Below are positions 27,782 through 36,565 of a DNA stretch of 64,000 nucleotides, piece after piece. Origin of the DNA: GCA-002726655 sp046582185 (GTDB taxonomy: Bacteria; Pseudomonadota; Gammaproteobacteria; Pseudomonadales; Azotimanducaceae). A program made the position numbers and the translations under genes. Within the stretch, counting starts at the first letter, position 1; each line of letters begins with the position of its first letter. A model generated the notes under the pieces. It ran no database searches. It had not been told where the DNA came from and saw only the letters and a list, made by a program, of their open reading frames with translations. The stretch is from contig JAYGEX010000042.1 of NCBI GenBank assembly GCA_046582185.1, positions 1 to 64,000 on the forward strand. The letters run 5' to 3'.

Positions 27782-29152
27782 TTAGTCCTGATCGCTACAC
27801 TTCTCCGCCGTTAGATCCAGGCAGCGAGACACCAGGCTTATTAGTTCATCGATCTCAGAGTGGTTGATACAAAGAGGTGGTGAAATGACCATTGTGTCGT
27901 CTATCGCCCGCATCACCAGCCCATTCTCTGTACAGAAGTCTCGACAGATGGTTCCCGCATTGCCTCGATCTTCAAAGAACCGCCTTGTGCTCTTGTCTTT
28001 CACCAGTTCGATCGCCCCGATCAAACCAACAATTCTAGCCTCGCCTACAAGTGCATGGTCTGCCAATGCATGCCACTTTTCAGCAAGGTACGGTCCTGTA
28101 TCTGTTTCAACTCGTTCAACGAATCCTTCATCCCGAAGAATAGTGAGGTTCGCAATGGCGGCAGCTGCAGCAACTGGATGGCCGGAATAGGTAAAGCCGT
28201 GATTGAACTCACCGCCTTTTTCAATCAGGACAGATGCTACCCTGTCACTGATCAGTACCGCGCCTATAGGCAAGTAGCCAGAAGAAAGCCCTTTGGCAAT
28301 TGGCATTAAATCTGCTTCAATATCATAGTAGTCACAACCAAACCACTTCCCTGTTCGCCCAAAGCCGCAGATCACCTCATCGGCCACCAACAGGATATTG
28401 TACTTTTTACAAATGGACTGGATCCTTGGCCAGTAAGTCGAAGGCGGTATGATGACACCCCCCGCACCCTGGATAGGCTCGCCAATAAAAGCAGCAACTT
28501 TGTCCTCACCCAATTCAAGAATTTTCTCTTCGAGTTCATCGGCAACTCGTTCGCCGAAATCGTCTGCTGACAAGTCACCACCATCTTGATACCAATATGG
28601 TTGATTAATGTAATCGATATCAGGGATTGGCAATCCGCCCTGCGCATGCATGGGTTTCATACCCCCCAGACTGGCCGCAGCAACAGTGCTGCCGTGATAA
28701 GCATTATGCCGGCTGATGATCACCTTCCTGTTTGCCTGTCCCTCTGAAGCCCAATAGTGGCGCACCATTCGAACGACTGTATCGTTGGCCTCAGAGCCAG
28801 ACCCGGTAAAGAAAACATGATTCATTTGCTCGGGTGCAAGAGAACAGACGAGTCTTGAGAGTTCGATAGCAGGAGGATTTGCTGTCTTAAAGAAGCTGTT
28901 GTAATAAGGCAATTCGAGCATTTGTTCTTTGACGGCATCAGCAATTTCGTGACGACCATAGCCAACATTTACACACCAAAGACCAGCCATGGCATCAAGG
29001 TAACGATTGCCCTCACTGTCCCATAAATATACTCCGTCAGCCCGGGTAATAATGCGGCTGCCTTCTTCGGCAAGTTTTTTGAAATCGGTGAAGGGATGGA
29101 GGTAGTGTTTTCGATCCAGCTCTTTCAATTGATCGGTTGTATAGTTGTACAT
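27782..29152 (-). CDS. Class III aminotransferase (SpuC/putrescine-pyruvate type)
   Basis: A 456-residue fold-type I PLP aminotransferase. Signatures in order are YLDAMAGLWCVNVGYGR near residue 55, the PLP-phosphate loop FFTGSGSEANDT, SRHNAYHGST, IGEPIQGAGGVI, the Asp that contacts the pyridine N in LLVADEVICGFGRTG, and the Schiff-base Lys in MPIAKGLSSGY. It resembles putrescine/omega-amino acid:pyruvate transaminases such as SpuC. The ATG at 29152 follows GGAG by 9 bases; upstream ATGs are too close to that site. It is divergent from the PuuA-like ligase across 136 bases, so they may share regulation. Confidence 0.88.
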   Translation of the reverse strand: MYNYTTDQLKELDRKHYLHPFTDFKKLAEEGSRIITRADGVYLWDSEGNRYLDAMAGLWCVNVGYGRHEIADAVKEQMLELPYYNSFFKTANPPAIELSRLVCSLAPEQMNHVFFTGSGSEANDTVVRMVRHYWASEGQANRKVIISRHNAYHGSTVAAASLGGMKPMHAQGGLPIPDIDYINQPYWYQDGGDLSADDFGERVADELEEKILELGEDKVAAFIGEPIQGAGGVIIPPSTYWPRIQSICKKYNILLVADEVICGFGRTGKWFGCDYYDIEADLMPIAKGLSSGYLPIGAVLISDRVASVLIEKGGEFNHGFTYSGHPVAAAAAIANLTILRDEGFVERVETDTGPYLAEKWHALADHALVGEARIVGLIGAIELVKDKSTRRFFEDRGNAGTICRDFCTENGLVMRAIDDTMVISPPLCINHSEIDELISLVSRCLDLTAEKCSDQD

Positions 29153-29288
29153 CAATCTCATCTCCAATATCAGTTAATACTTACAATATCCAATTTGCCA
29201 GAGCCAATCAACGAACTCGGAATAACTATTTGCAACGGTCACAGACTACTGTCAAAGTTCATCTGATTACTTTCCGATGGTTTAAACA

Positions 29289-30617
29289 ATGTCCGACACC
29301 ATAGATTGGTTAGCACAAGAAAAGATACATACAATTGAATGCCTGGTGCCAGACTTCAATGGGATTAGCAAAGGCAAGTCTATTCCAGCAGAGCATCTGA
29401 CCGGCGGCCAGATTCGATTGCCAGAGGCAATATTCGGGCAGGATGTGAGCGGCAGTTGGTGTGAGGATTACGACCTCTTCGATGTTGCTGATATTGATAT
29501 GGTGCTCGTGCCTGACGAGAAAACACTAGTGAAACAACCCTGGGCAGAAGGGATTGCACAATGCTTATGCGATTGTGAATCACTGGACGGCGAAGCGCTT
29601 GCTATTGCCCCAAGGACGATACTCAACTCAATCACCAGTAAATTCGAGTCGATGGGGATCAAACCGGTGGTTGCGCAGGAGGCTGAATTCTATCTGCTGG
29701 AAAGGAATCCAGATTCATTGTTACCCCTGAATACCGCAATCGGCGTTTCAGGTCGACAACCACGAAGTCCTCGCTCGTTTCAAATGGAAGCAATGGCTGA
29801 ATATGCCCCTTTTTTTGAAACGCTTCATAAGTATACCCGGAGCCAGGGGATCAAAACTGCAGGAACAGTCCAGGAAATGGGGCAGGGGCAACTAGAGGTC
29901 AACTTTCACCATGCGGGTGCGCTCCACAAGGCGGATGAAATGTTCAATTTCAAGCGGATTGCCCGGCAGGCTGCACTGAAACAAGGTTACTATGCCAGTT
30001 TCATGTCAAAACCCATGACAGCTTGTCCTGGGAGCGCCATGCATATACATCAAAGCCTGGTAGATTCGGAAACTGGTGCGAACCTGTTTACAGACGGTGA
30101 GGGAGGCTACAGTGATCTTTTTTATGCCTATCTTGGCGGGCTTCAAAAGTACACACCGCACGTGATGGCAATCCTTGCGCCGAATGTGAACTCTTACCGC
30201 AGATTTGAGGGTGCTGAGTCATGTCCAACCAACGTTGAGTGGGGTATTGATAACAGAACGACGGGCTTCCGTTTGCCATTGAGCGACATGGAAGCAACCC
30301 GGATCGAAAACCGGATCCCTGGATCAGATACCAATCCATACCTTGCCATTGCGGTTAGCCTCGTCTGTGGTTATCTCGGTATTAAGGAGCAGCTTCATCC
30401 GAGTGAGCCCATTACAGCGAATGCATGGGACCTGCCATATACTATTCCGCGAACTCTCAGACACTCGCTTGATTTACTTGAGCGCAGTGAGCAGTTGATT
30501 GAACTACTCGGTGAACGTTTTGTTAAAATTTACGTAGATCTCAAACATCGGGAAATCGCATCTTTCTCGGGCGTCGTTACTGCCTGGGAGAGAGAGCACC
30601 TGTTGCTTACCGTCTAA
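29289..30617 (+). CDS. Glutamine synthetase-family ligase (PuuA-like)
   Basis: A 442-residue GS-family protein. A beta-grasp N-domain (IECLVPDFNGISKGKSIPAE) precedes the catalytic domain, with VVAQEAEFYLLE, GQGQLEVNFHH, CPGSAMHIHQS, APNVNSYRRFEGAESCPTNV and TRIENRIPGSDTNPYLAIA as the ATP, glutamate and metal segments. The length and the RGI-K variant in the N domain fit gamma-glutamylpolyamine synthetases (PuuA/SpuI) rather than the housekeeping GlnA, which carries an adenylylation Tyr. It would attach glutamate to a primary amine using ATP. Two PYROXD2-like genes follow on the same strand after 190 bases. Confidence 0.87.
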   Translation: MSDTIDWLAQEKIHTIECLVPDFNGISKGKSIPAEHLTGGQIRLPEAIFGQDVSGSWCEDYDLFDVADIDMVLVPDEKTLVKQPWAEGIAQCLCDCESLDGEALAIAPRTILNSITSKFESMGIKPVVAQEAEFYLLERNPDSLLPLNTAIGVSGRQPRSPRSFQMEAMAEYAPFFETLHKYTRSQGIKTAGTVQEMGQGQLEVNFHHAGALHKADEMFNFKRIARQAALKQGYYASFMSKPMTACPGSAMHIHQSLVDSETGANLFTDGEGGYSDLFYAYLGGLQKYTPHVMAILAPNVNSYRRFEGAESCPTNVEWGIDNRTTGFRLPLSDMEATRIENRIPGSDTNPYLAIAVSLVCGYLGIKEQLHPSEPITANAWDLPYTIPRTLRHSLDLLERSEQLIELLGERFVKIYVDLKHREIASFSGVVTAWEREHLLLTV

Positions 30618-30807
30618 CAGTTCCTTTCCAGATTCAAAAACCTGGGTGCGCGAGTCTGATCCTCATTAGTAAGTGATTGTTTCGTATGTTTAGCAAAATT
30701 ACAGTTCTGTTCAAATTATCCACATTCTGTATCCCAACGAGTAGGACGTTTGTTTTTAACCGGAGAATGTTTGCTTACGCTGAATGGACTTTTGCGTGTA
30801 GGCTGAG

Positions 30808-32391
30808 ATGCCCTTCAAGCGCCGCCAAAATACCCTCAAGCCTTACCTCTGCTTCAGTTATATTTTGACTCAATACGATACAGTTATTATTGGTGCTGGC
30901 CACAACGGACTTGTTTGTGCGGCTTATCTTGCCCGTAAGAATCAAAATGTCCTGATCCTTGAAGCATCCGAACAATATGGTGGACTCGCTCGTACAGTCG
31001 AATTCCATCCCGGCTTTAAGGCCGCTGTTGCCCACCATGCTCGACATTTTCCGAATCGAATATCCCGGGACCTCAGACTTGAACAGCACGGATTAACGAC
31101 CAGCAAAAATATTCCATGTATCGGACTTGGCATAGATGGCGACCATGTCATTCTGGAAGGTGAGCAGTTAGTTGGTATCTCTGCTGAAGACCAACAATCG
31201 TTCGGAAAATACAATCGATTGATGCGGCGCTTCGCAGAGAAGCTGGCACCTTTCTGGCTCAAGACAGTCCCAAGGATTGGTCACAACTCACTTGGTGAAT
31301 TGTTGTCCTTCGCGCATTTGGGGCTGAACCTCAGGTTGCTCGGCCAGGCAGATATGCGTGAGTTCTTTAGAATGATTACGCTGCCAATGCATGACCTGAC
31401 AAACGAATACTTTACCCATCCTGGTTTAAAGGCGATGCTCAGCTGGGATGCTCTCATTGGTAGCAAACAGGCACCCCGGTCACCCAATAATTCTGTCTTT
31501 CACTTACTCTATAGAATGGCGAGTGATAGTTCGGCGACCACTGATGTTGAAGGATTAATTACATCTTTGTACACAGCTGCAGTATCTCTTGGTGTTGAAA
31601 TTCGCACCAGTACTCCTGTTGTTAGTATCGAGATCGATCAGGATGGATCAGGCATGAAGGCGGTGGGTGTAAGGCTTGAGAATGGCGAGCTGGTCACGGC
31701 GCGAAACATCGCATCCTCCGCAGACCCAAAAACCACCTTCTTGAAATTGTTAGGTGCGCAGTTTCTTGAGATTGAATTTACCAACCGCATCGCGCGGATT
31801 CGAAGTGATGGACTGGTATCCAAACTCAATCTTGCACTATCAGGCTTGCCTGACTTCAAAGGGCTCGATAAACCTGAAGGTCGTTTGTTCATTGCGCCCA
31901 GCCTGGAATCAATTGAGTGGGCATTCGATGATGCAAAATACGGTAAGGGACCTTCCGAACCTGTGATTGAGATTACCATTCCCACGCTACAGAGGCCTGA
32001 TCATGCGCCAGAGGGTTCGCATGTTCTTTCTGCACAGATCATGTACACACCTTACAAACATGAGGATCAATGGAGTGAACATGCGCGGACAGAGCTCATA
32101 GAAAAGACTATCGATGCAATCGCCAGATATGCACCAGGGATCAGAGGTCAGATTGTTAGCCATGAACTGCTGACGCCAACCGACCTGGAATCTCAATATC
32201 TGGTACACGGTGGCCACTGGCATCATGGAGATTTTGCTTTGGACCAAATGTTAATGATGCGCCCAACCTATGGCGCAGCCCAATACCGCACGCCCATTGA
32301 GGGTCTGTTTCTCTGTGGTGCTGGTTCGCATCCTGGTGGCGATATCACGGGAATGCCGGGTCACAATGCAGCCAAAGAGATTTTGTCGTGA
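30808..32391 (+). CDS. PYROXD2-like FAD oxidoreductase 2
   Basis: A flavoprotein of up to 527 residues with the Rossmann motif TVIIGAGHNGLVCAAYLARK near residue 25, the Glu-bearing LILEASEQYGGLA, and the C-terminal LFLCGAGSHPGGDITGMPGH. It differs from its two paralogues after the first motif (ARTVEFHPGFKAAVAHHARH). The first 20 residues are atypical and lack a clear ribosome-binding site, so the true start may be a TTG near 30868 that begins LTQYDTVII. Its stop TGA overlaps the GTG start of the next paralogue (GTGA), giving translational coupling; a heterodimer is plausible. Confidence 0.82.
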   Translation: MPFKRRQNTLKPYLCFSYILTQYDTVIIGAGHNGLVCAAYLARKNQNVLILEASEQYGGLARTVEFHPGFKAAVAHHARHFPNRISRDLRLEQHGLTTSKNIPCIGLGIDGDHVILEGEQLVGISAEDQQSFGKYNRLMRRFAEKLAPFWLKTVPRIGHNSLGELLSFAHLGLNLRLLGQADMREFFRMITLPMHDLTNEYFTHPGLKAMLSWDALIGSKQAPRSPNNSVFHLLYRMASDSSATTDVEGLITSLYTAAVSLGVEIRTSTPVVSIEIDQDGSGMKAVGVRLENGELVTARNIASSADPKTTFLKLLGAQFLEIEFTNRIARIRSDGLVSKLNLALSGLPDFKGLDKPEGRLFIAPSLESIEWAFDDAKYGKGPSEPVIEITIPTLQRPDHAPEGSHVLSAQIMYTPYKHEDQWSEHARTELIEKTIDAIARYAPGIRGQIVSHELLTPTDLESQYLVHGGHWHHGDFALDQMLMMRPTYGAAQYRTPIEGLFLCGAGSHPGGDITGMPGHNAAKEILS

Positions 32392-34007
32392 AAGAGTATG
32401 ACACTATCGTCATTGGCGCCGGCCACAACGGTCTGACTAATGCCGCCTATCTCGCCAAAGCCGGACTAGATGTACTGGTTGTGGAAAAGAATGACTACAT
32501 TGGCGGCGCTGCAGTATCGCGTGAAATTCATGAGGGGTGGATCTACTCAAGCTGCTCTTATGTCTGCAGCATGATGCGGCAGTCGTTGCATCGGGACCTG
32601 GACTTGAGCCGACATGGCCTGTTGCTCGTTCCCTACTTTGGCACCATAAACTTCGCTGACAATGGCGAGACCCTGATTGCCTACCATGGCGAGGAGGCAG
32701 CCTATAATGAATTAAAACGTCATTCCCGGCATGACGCCGATGCCATGTTTCGTTTTCAGACAGATCTCAGCCGTTATGCACAGGTCATTAGAAAGACATT
32801 GTTACGAACGCCGCCAGACCCCACTACATTTCGCATCAGGGATATACAGGAGCTACTGTTTCTTGCCAAGCAGTTCGGTGCACTGGGCGAGAAAGAACTA
32901 TACGAATACATCAGATTTTTCACGCTGAGCGCTGCTGATTTTCTGGAGGAGTATTTCGAAACTGATCTTGTCAAGCAGTCGATGGCGGGTGCAGGCATTA
33001 TCGGAACGGCACTGGGCGTTTATTCACCAGGGTCATCGTACATTTTATTGCATCATGTCATGGGAGACGTTGATGGCAGTATTGGAGCATGGGGGCTTGC
33101 ACGTGGCGGCATGGGTGCCATTTCAAATGCAATCGCAAGCGCTCTTCAATCTTTTGGTGGTGAAATCAGAACAAACGCGGGCGTTGAACAAGTCCTGGTT
33201 CGTGGTGGTCGTGCTGTAGGCGTTGCGCTGGAAAGTGGTGAAGAGATCAAGGCGCGAATTGTCGTGTCAAATCTTGATGCCAAAAGAACTTTTACAAAAA
33301 TCATGGATAAAAATGACCTGCCCGATGGTATCTATGAGAAGGCGAAGAACTTTAAGATTCGAGGTTCATCCGGCAAGGTAAACATCGCCCTGTCTGGCCT
33401 GCCGAAATTTAACAATGTGCCTGACAACCCCTATGCCAATCGTGGCGGACAGGTTTTCTCTGGGTCTCTTGAAACTATGGAGCGAGCATACGATTGCTGG
33501 AAACGTGGCCGATGGTCAGATGATCCGTTTATTGAATCTGTGATTCCGTCAGCATGGGATCCAACGGTTGCACCGCCAGGCAAACATTGGATGTCAAACT
33601 TTGTTCAGTACTGCCCCTCGGAACTAAGCGACGGACCCTGGACCCCGGAAAAACGCGATCAATTTGGCCAGACAGTGATAGACAAACTTGAGCGCCACAG
33701 CCCCGGATTCAAGAGCCTGATTGTCCATGTTGAAGTGCGTACACCTCATGAAATTGAACAGGAAGTCGGTCTGACGGAAGGAAATATTTTCCAGGGTGAG
33801 CTGACCATAGACCAATTGTTTTTCAACCGACCGTTTCCTGGCTATGCGCAGTATCGAATGCCGCTAAAAAATATGTATATGTGTGGTTCATCAACACACC
33901 CGGGTGGTGGTGTTTCTTCCGCATGTGGTGCGAATGCAGCGAGAGAGATCCTAATGGATCTGAAACGTCCCAACACCGTGCCTGAGGATGATTGCTATGA
34001 TGAATAG
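32388..34007 (+). CDS. PYROXD2-like FAD oxidoreductase 3
   Basis: A 539-residue paralogue starting at a GTG that overlaps the preceding stop. TIVIGAGHNGLTNAAYLAKA and VVEKNDYIGGAA form the FAD fold, and MYMCGSSTHPGGGVSSACGA closes it. The middle carries GAGIIGTALGVYSPGSSY and GGMGAISNAIAS, as in paralogue 1, to which it seems closer than to paralogue 2. Cytosolic, no signal. The next gene (GcvT-like) begins 18 bases later, so oxidation by this pair is likely followed by one-carbon transfer. Confidence 0.85.
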   Translation: MKEYDTIVIGAGHNGLTNAAYLAKAGLDVLVVEKNDYIGGAAVSREIHEGWIYSSCSYVCSMMRQSLHRDLDLSRHGLLLVPYFGTINFADNGETLIAYHGEEAAYNELKRHSRHDADAMFRFQTDLSRYAQVIRKTLLRTPPDPTTFRIRDIQELLFLAKQFGALGEKELYEYIRFFTLSAADFLEEYFETDLVKQSMAGAGIIGTALGVYSPGSSYILLHHVMGDVDGSIGAWGLARGGMGAISNAIASALQSFGGEIRTNAGVEQVLVRGGRAVGVALESGEEIKARIVVSNLDAKRTFTKIMDKNDLPDGIYEKAKNFKIRGSSGKVNIALSGLPKFNNVPDNPYANRGGQVFSGSLETMERAYDCWKRGRWSDDPFIESVIPSAWDPTVAPPGKHWMSNFVQYCPSELSDGPWTPEKRDQFGQTVIDKLERHSPGFKSLIVHVEVRTPHEIEQEVGLTEGNIFQGELTIDQLFFNRPFPGYAQYRMPLKNMYMCGSSTHPGGGVSSACGANAAREILMDLKRPNTVPEDDCYDE

Positions 34008-34025
34008 TTTTGATGAACGCTTACA

Positions 34026-35219
34026 ATGAACAGTTACGATTATTCCACAGAACAACCATTGCCTAGTCATTTCCAACCCAGACTGGATGAACGCAATATT
34101 AAAAATGCCTGGGCTTCCTGGAATGGCTACAAACTCGCAGAGTACTATTATGAGGCCCAGTACGAATACTTCTGTGTGCGCAATACCTGTGGCACTTATG
34201 ATATTTGCCCAATGCAGAAATACATTATCAGCGGCGCAGATGCAGAACAAATGCTGAACCGCATGGTGACTCGCGATGTCACGAAGATGCGAAATAATCG
34301 AGTGAGCTACGTGGTCTGGTGTAACGATAAGGGCCGGCTGATTGATGATGGTACGATTTTCAAACTGGCTAACGATAAATTTATGTTGACGTGTGGCAGC
34401 CCCTGTACCGCCTGGTTGAAGAAAAGCCGACTCGGATTCAACGACCTTACGATAAAGGATCAGAGCGACGACATCGCAGCTGTATCTCTGCAAGGGCCAA
34501 CCTCCTGTGCCGTACTCAAGTCCATGGGCCTCACCGGAATAGAGTCGGCTAAACCTTTTACCATCCACTATTTTGACTTTCACGGGGAGTCACTGATGGT
34601 TTCCCGTACCGGATTTAGCGGAGATCTTGGGTATGAACTCTGGATTAAACCTGAACTTGCGCTCGAGCTGTGGGATGCGTTGTACGCTGCAGGGGAAGAT
34701 TATGGGATACATCCGTTTGGTGAACACGCCACTAACATGTTGCGTATCGAAGCCGGGTTTATCATGCCCGGTTTTGAATTCAATGAGGCACTGAAGACCG
34801 TACATTTTGAACATGACCAGACGCCATTCGAGCTTAACCTTGGGTGGATGGTTGACTTCAAAAAACCGCATTTCAACGGCAGGGCGGCAATGCTTGAGGA
34901 GTCCATACGAGGCCCGCGTTATACGCTGACGAAGCTTGATATCGAGGGCAACAAACCGGCCGTCGGGTCGTTTGTCTATAACAGCAAATCTTGCAGGCAG
35001 GAAGTCGGGTATGTGACATCAGCAATGTGGTCCCCTGCGGTGAAGGCTAATATCGCCCTTGCAATGATTGAGACCCCCCATCTAAAAGGCGAGCTGTGGG
35101 CGGAAATCAACTATGACAAGGAACTGCGCCAGTACAGCAAGGTGGCGCGTTGCACGGTAAAAAATGCACCCTTCTGGACGCCAAAACGGGCTAAAGCGAC
35201 ACCACCGGCAGACTTCTAA
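34026..35219 (+). CDS. Stand-alone GcvT-like aminomethyltransferase/demethylase
   Basis: A 397-residue GCV_T-family protein without the FAD module. It carries the fold's folate/substrate features: WCNDKGRLIDDGTIFKLAND, with the Asp pair corresponding to that of T-protein, VSLQGPTSCAVLKSMG, RTGFSGDLGYELWI and NMLRIEAGF. In the C-terminal barrel, YVTSAMWSPAVKANIALAMI is typical. Family members include glycine cleavage T protein, DMSP demethylase DmdA and THF-dependent O-demethylases, so it may take a methyl group from a small substrate to THF. No gcvH/gcvP is present, so it is not the housekeeping glycine cleavage T protein. Confidence 0.86.
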   Translation: MNSYDYSTEQPLPSHFQPRLDERNIKNAWASWNGYKLAEYYYEAQYEYFCVRNTCGTYDICPMQKYIISGADAEQMLNRMVTRDVTKMRNNRVSYVVWCNDKGRLIDDGTIFKLANDKFMLTCGSPCTAWLKKSRLGFNDLTIKDQSDDIAAVSLQGPTSCAVLKSMGLTGIESAKPFTIHYFDFHGESLMVSRTGFSGDLGYELWIKPELALELWDALYAAGEDYGIHPFGEHATNMLRIEAGFIMPGFEFNEALKTVHFEHDQTPFELNLGWMVDFKKPHFNGRAAMLEESIRGPRYTLTKLDIEGNKPAVGSFVYNSKSCRQEVGYVTSAMWSPAVKANIALAMIETPHLKGELWAEINYDKELRQYSKVARCTVKNAPFWTPKRAKATPPADF

Positions 35220-35295
35220 GCTTTAAAAACGGCATGACAATCAGAAAGGGTTTAGGCTAAAATTCGGGAGTTCTCGTTTACATTAGGAATTGCTA

Positions 35296-36057
35296 ATGCG
35301 TGCCGTAGAATTTGTCTCCAGCTATATTGCCGCGTGGAATGATCATGACGCCCGTTGTGTCGCTGATCATCTGTCTATTGACGGGATTTACTATGATGTA
35401 CCCAGCCAGGAACACCATCCAAAACCAGAACTGGTTACTTATCTCGCTGATTTTTTCAACCATGATCACAATCACTATACGCTGCAGGGCGATATTATCA
35501 CTGGTGAAAATGCGATTGCCTTTCAATATAAGGTAGAGCAGGAAAGTTGTGACGCACAGAATGTCTGCTGGTTTGGAGCGGAGTTCGTCACACTGGAGGG
35601 CGATCAAGCCGTTCAGATTGCCGACTACTATAAAGAGCCTGTCACTCTTCTAGACAATGACTCTACTGACAAATATGCAAAATCCGGACTGAACGACGCC
35701 CAGTTAGATAAATATAAGGACGAGCTCACTAAGCTTATGCTTGATGAAAAGGCATATCTTAATTCCGCGCTTACCTTACCTAAATTGTCTACACTGGTGA
35801 ACTGCCCCGTTAATCACCTGTCGCAAGTGATCAATGCTGGTTTTGGCATGAGTTTTTTTGATTATTTGAACAGCTACCGAGTCGACGAGGCCAAGCGCAT
35901 ACTCAGGCGAGGGACCTATCCTCCACCTGTTATATTAACGGTGGCATTTGAAGTAGGTTTTAACTCGAATTCTGCTTTCTATTCTGCTTTCAAGCGCTCT
36001 AGTGGACAGACGCCTGCGCAGTACCGTCGTGCCTGTAGTGGCATTGACTCGGTCTGA
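35296..36057 (+). CDS. SnoaL-like/AraC HTH fusion transcription regulator
   Basis: A 253-residue protein with an unusual architecture. Residues about 1-115 form an NTF2/SnoaL-like fold (VEFVSSYIAAWNDHDARCVA; YDVPSQEHHPKPELVTYLAD; CWFGAEFVTLEGDQAVQIAD). Residues about 140-250 form an AraC-type double HTH (ALTLPKLSTLVNCPVNHLSQ; FFDYLNSYRVDEAKRIL; VAFEVGFNSNSAFYSAFKR; SGQTPAQYRR). AraC activators usually have a cupin or membrane sensor; here a SnoaL pocket would be the ligand domain. ATG 35296 follows AGGA by 8 bases. It lies directly after the PYROXD2-GcvT genes and before a TonB receptor, so it likely controls them. Confidence 0.85.
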   Translation: MRAVEFVSSYIAAWNDHDARCVADHLSIDGIYYDVPSQEHHPKPELVTYLADFFNHDHNHYTLQGDIITGENAIAFQYKVEQESCDAQNVCWFGAEFVTLEGDQAVQIADYYKEPVTLLDNDSTDKYAKSGLNDAQLDKYKDELTKLMLDEKAYLNSALTLPKLSTLVNCPVNHLSQVINAGFGMSFFDYLNSYRVDEAKRILRRGTYPPPVILTVAFEVGFNSNSAFYSAFKRSSGQTPAQYRRACSGIDSV

Positions 36058-36565
36058 GCCAGGGCCCGCAGCTATCCTGTTACATCCGCGAAGAGTTTAA
36101 AGGCTAGGTCTATGCGATCGTTTTGAACGTGTCTTCTTTCTTCATGCTATACGAGTCCTGCGACTAATATAGAATTTCGATTCAATCGTCAGTCAAAATG
36201 ACTAATTCCGCCTGTTTTGCGCGCTAATCACGACACCGCTAATGAAGGGGTTATCTACAGCTTTGTCCCAACAAGCCTGGAAACAGATGCTGCAATGGTC
36301 GATTAACCTGATTTCAACTATTACTGTTAATCGTATAGATAAGGTTGACTTGGCTAGCAAGAGTCCTTACATTCATGACTCTGTACTGGTTAGGAGGGGA
36401 TAATTGGAATGGGTGCATGTCATTCGTGACGGTTGTCAAATTTTGCGAAGATGCTGGACAAAACAAATTCTCGATCAAAAAGCAGTACGGCACAGTTGCT
36501 CGCAAAATATTAAAAACAAGTAATAAAAAGTAAGCTAAGAGTAATCAAAACTAGGGGGACTACCA
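36058..36565. other. Upstream region of TonB receptor 2
   Basis: No gene recognised; a 62-codon plus frame at 36345 starts inside the promoter and has no motif. The stretch contains a good sigma-70-type promoter (36345-36373) and AGGGGG (36553-36558) before the TTG start at 36566. The leader would be roughly 185 nt, long enough for a regulatory RNA element, but none was identified. Confidence 0.4.
36345..36373 (+). promoter_or_regulatory. Sigma-70-like promoter of TonB receptor 2
   Basis: TTGACT (-35, 36345-36350) and TACATT (-10, 36368-36373) are separated by exactly 17 bases. Transcription would start near 36380 and read into the receptor gene. Confidence 0.5.

Noticed and set aside
34026..35219. 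Housekeeping glycine-cleavage T protein
   Set aside because: No gcvH or gcvP is present and the gene sits in a catabolic cluster, so a demethylase role fits better.
36345..36533. A 62-codon frame before TonB receptor 2
   Set aside because: It begins within a likely promoter, without recognisable content.
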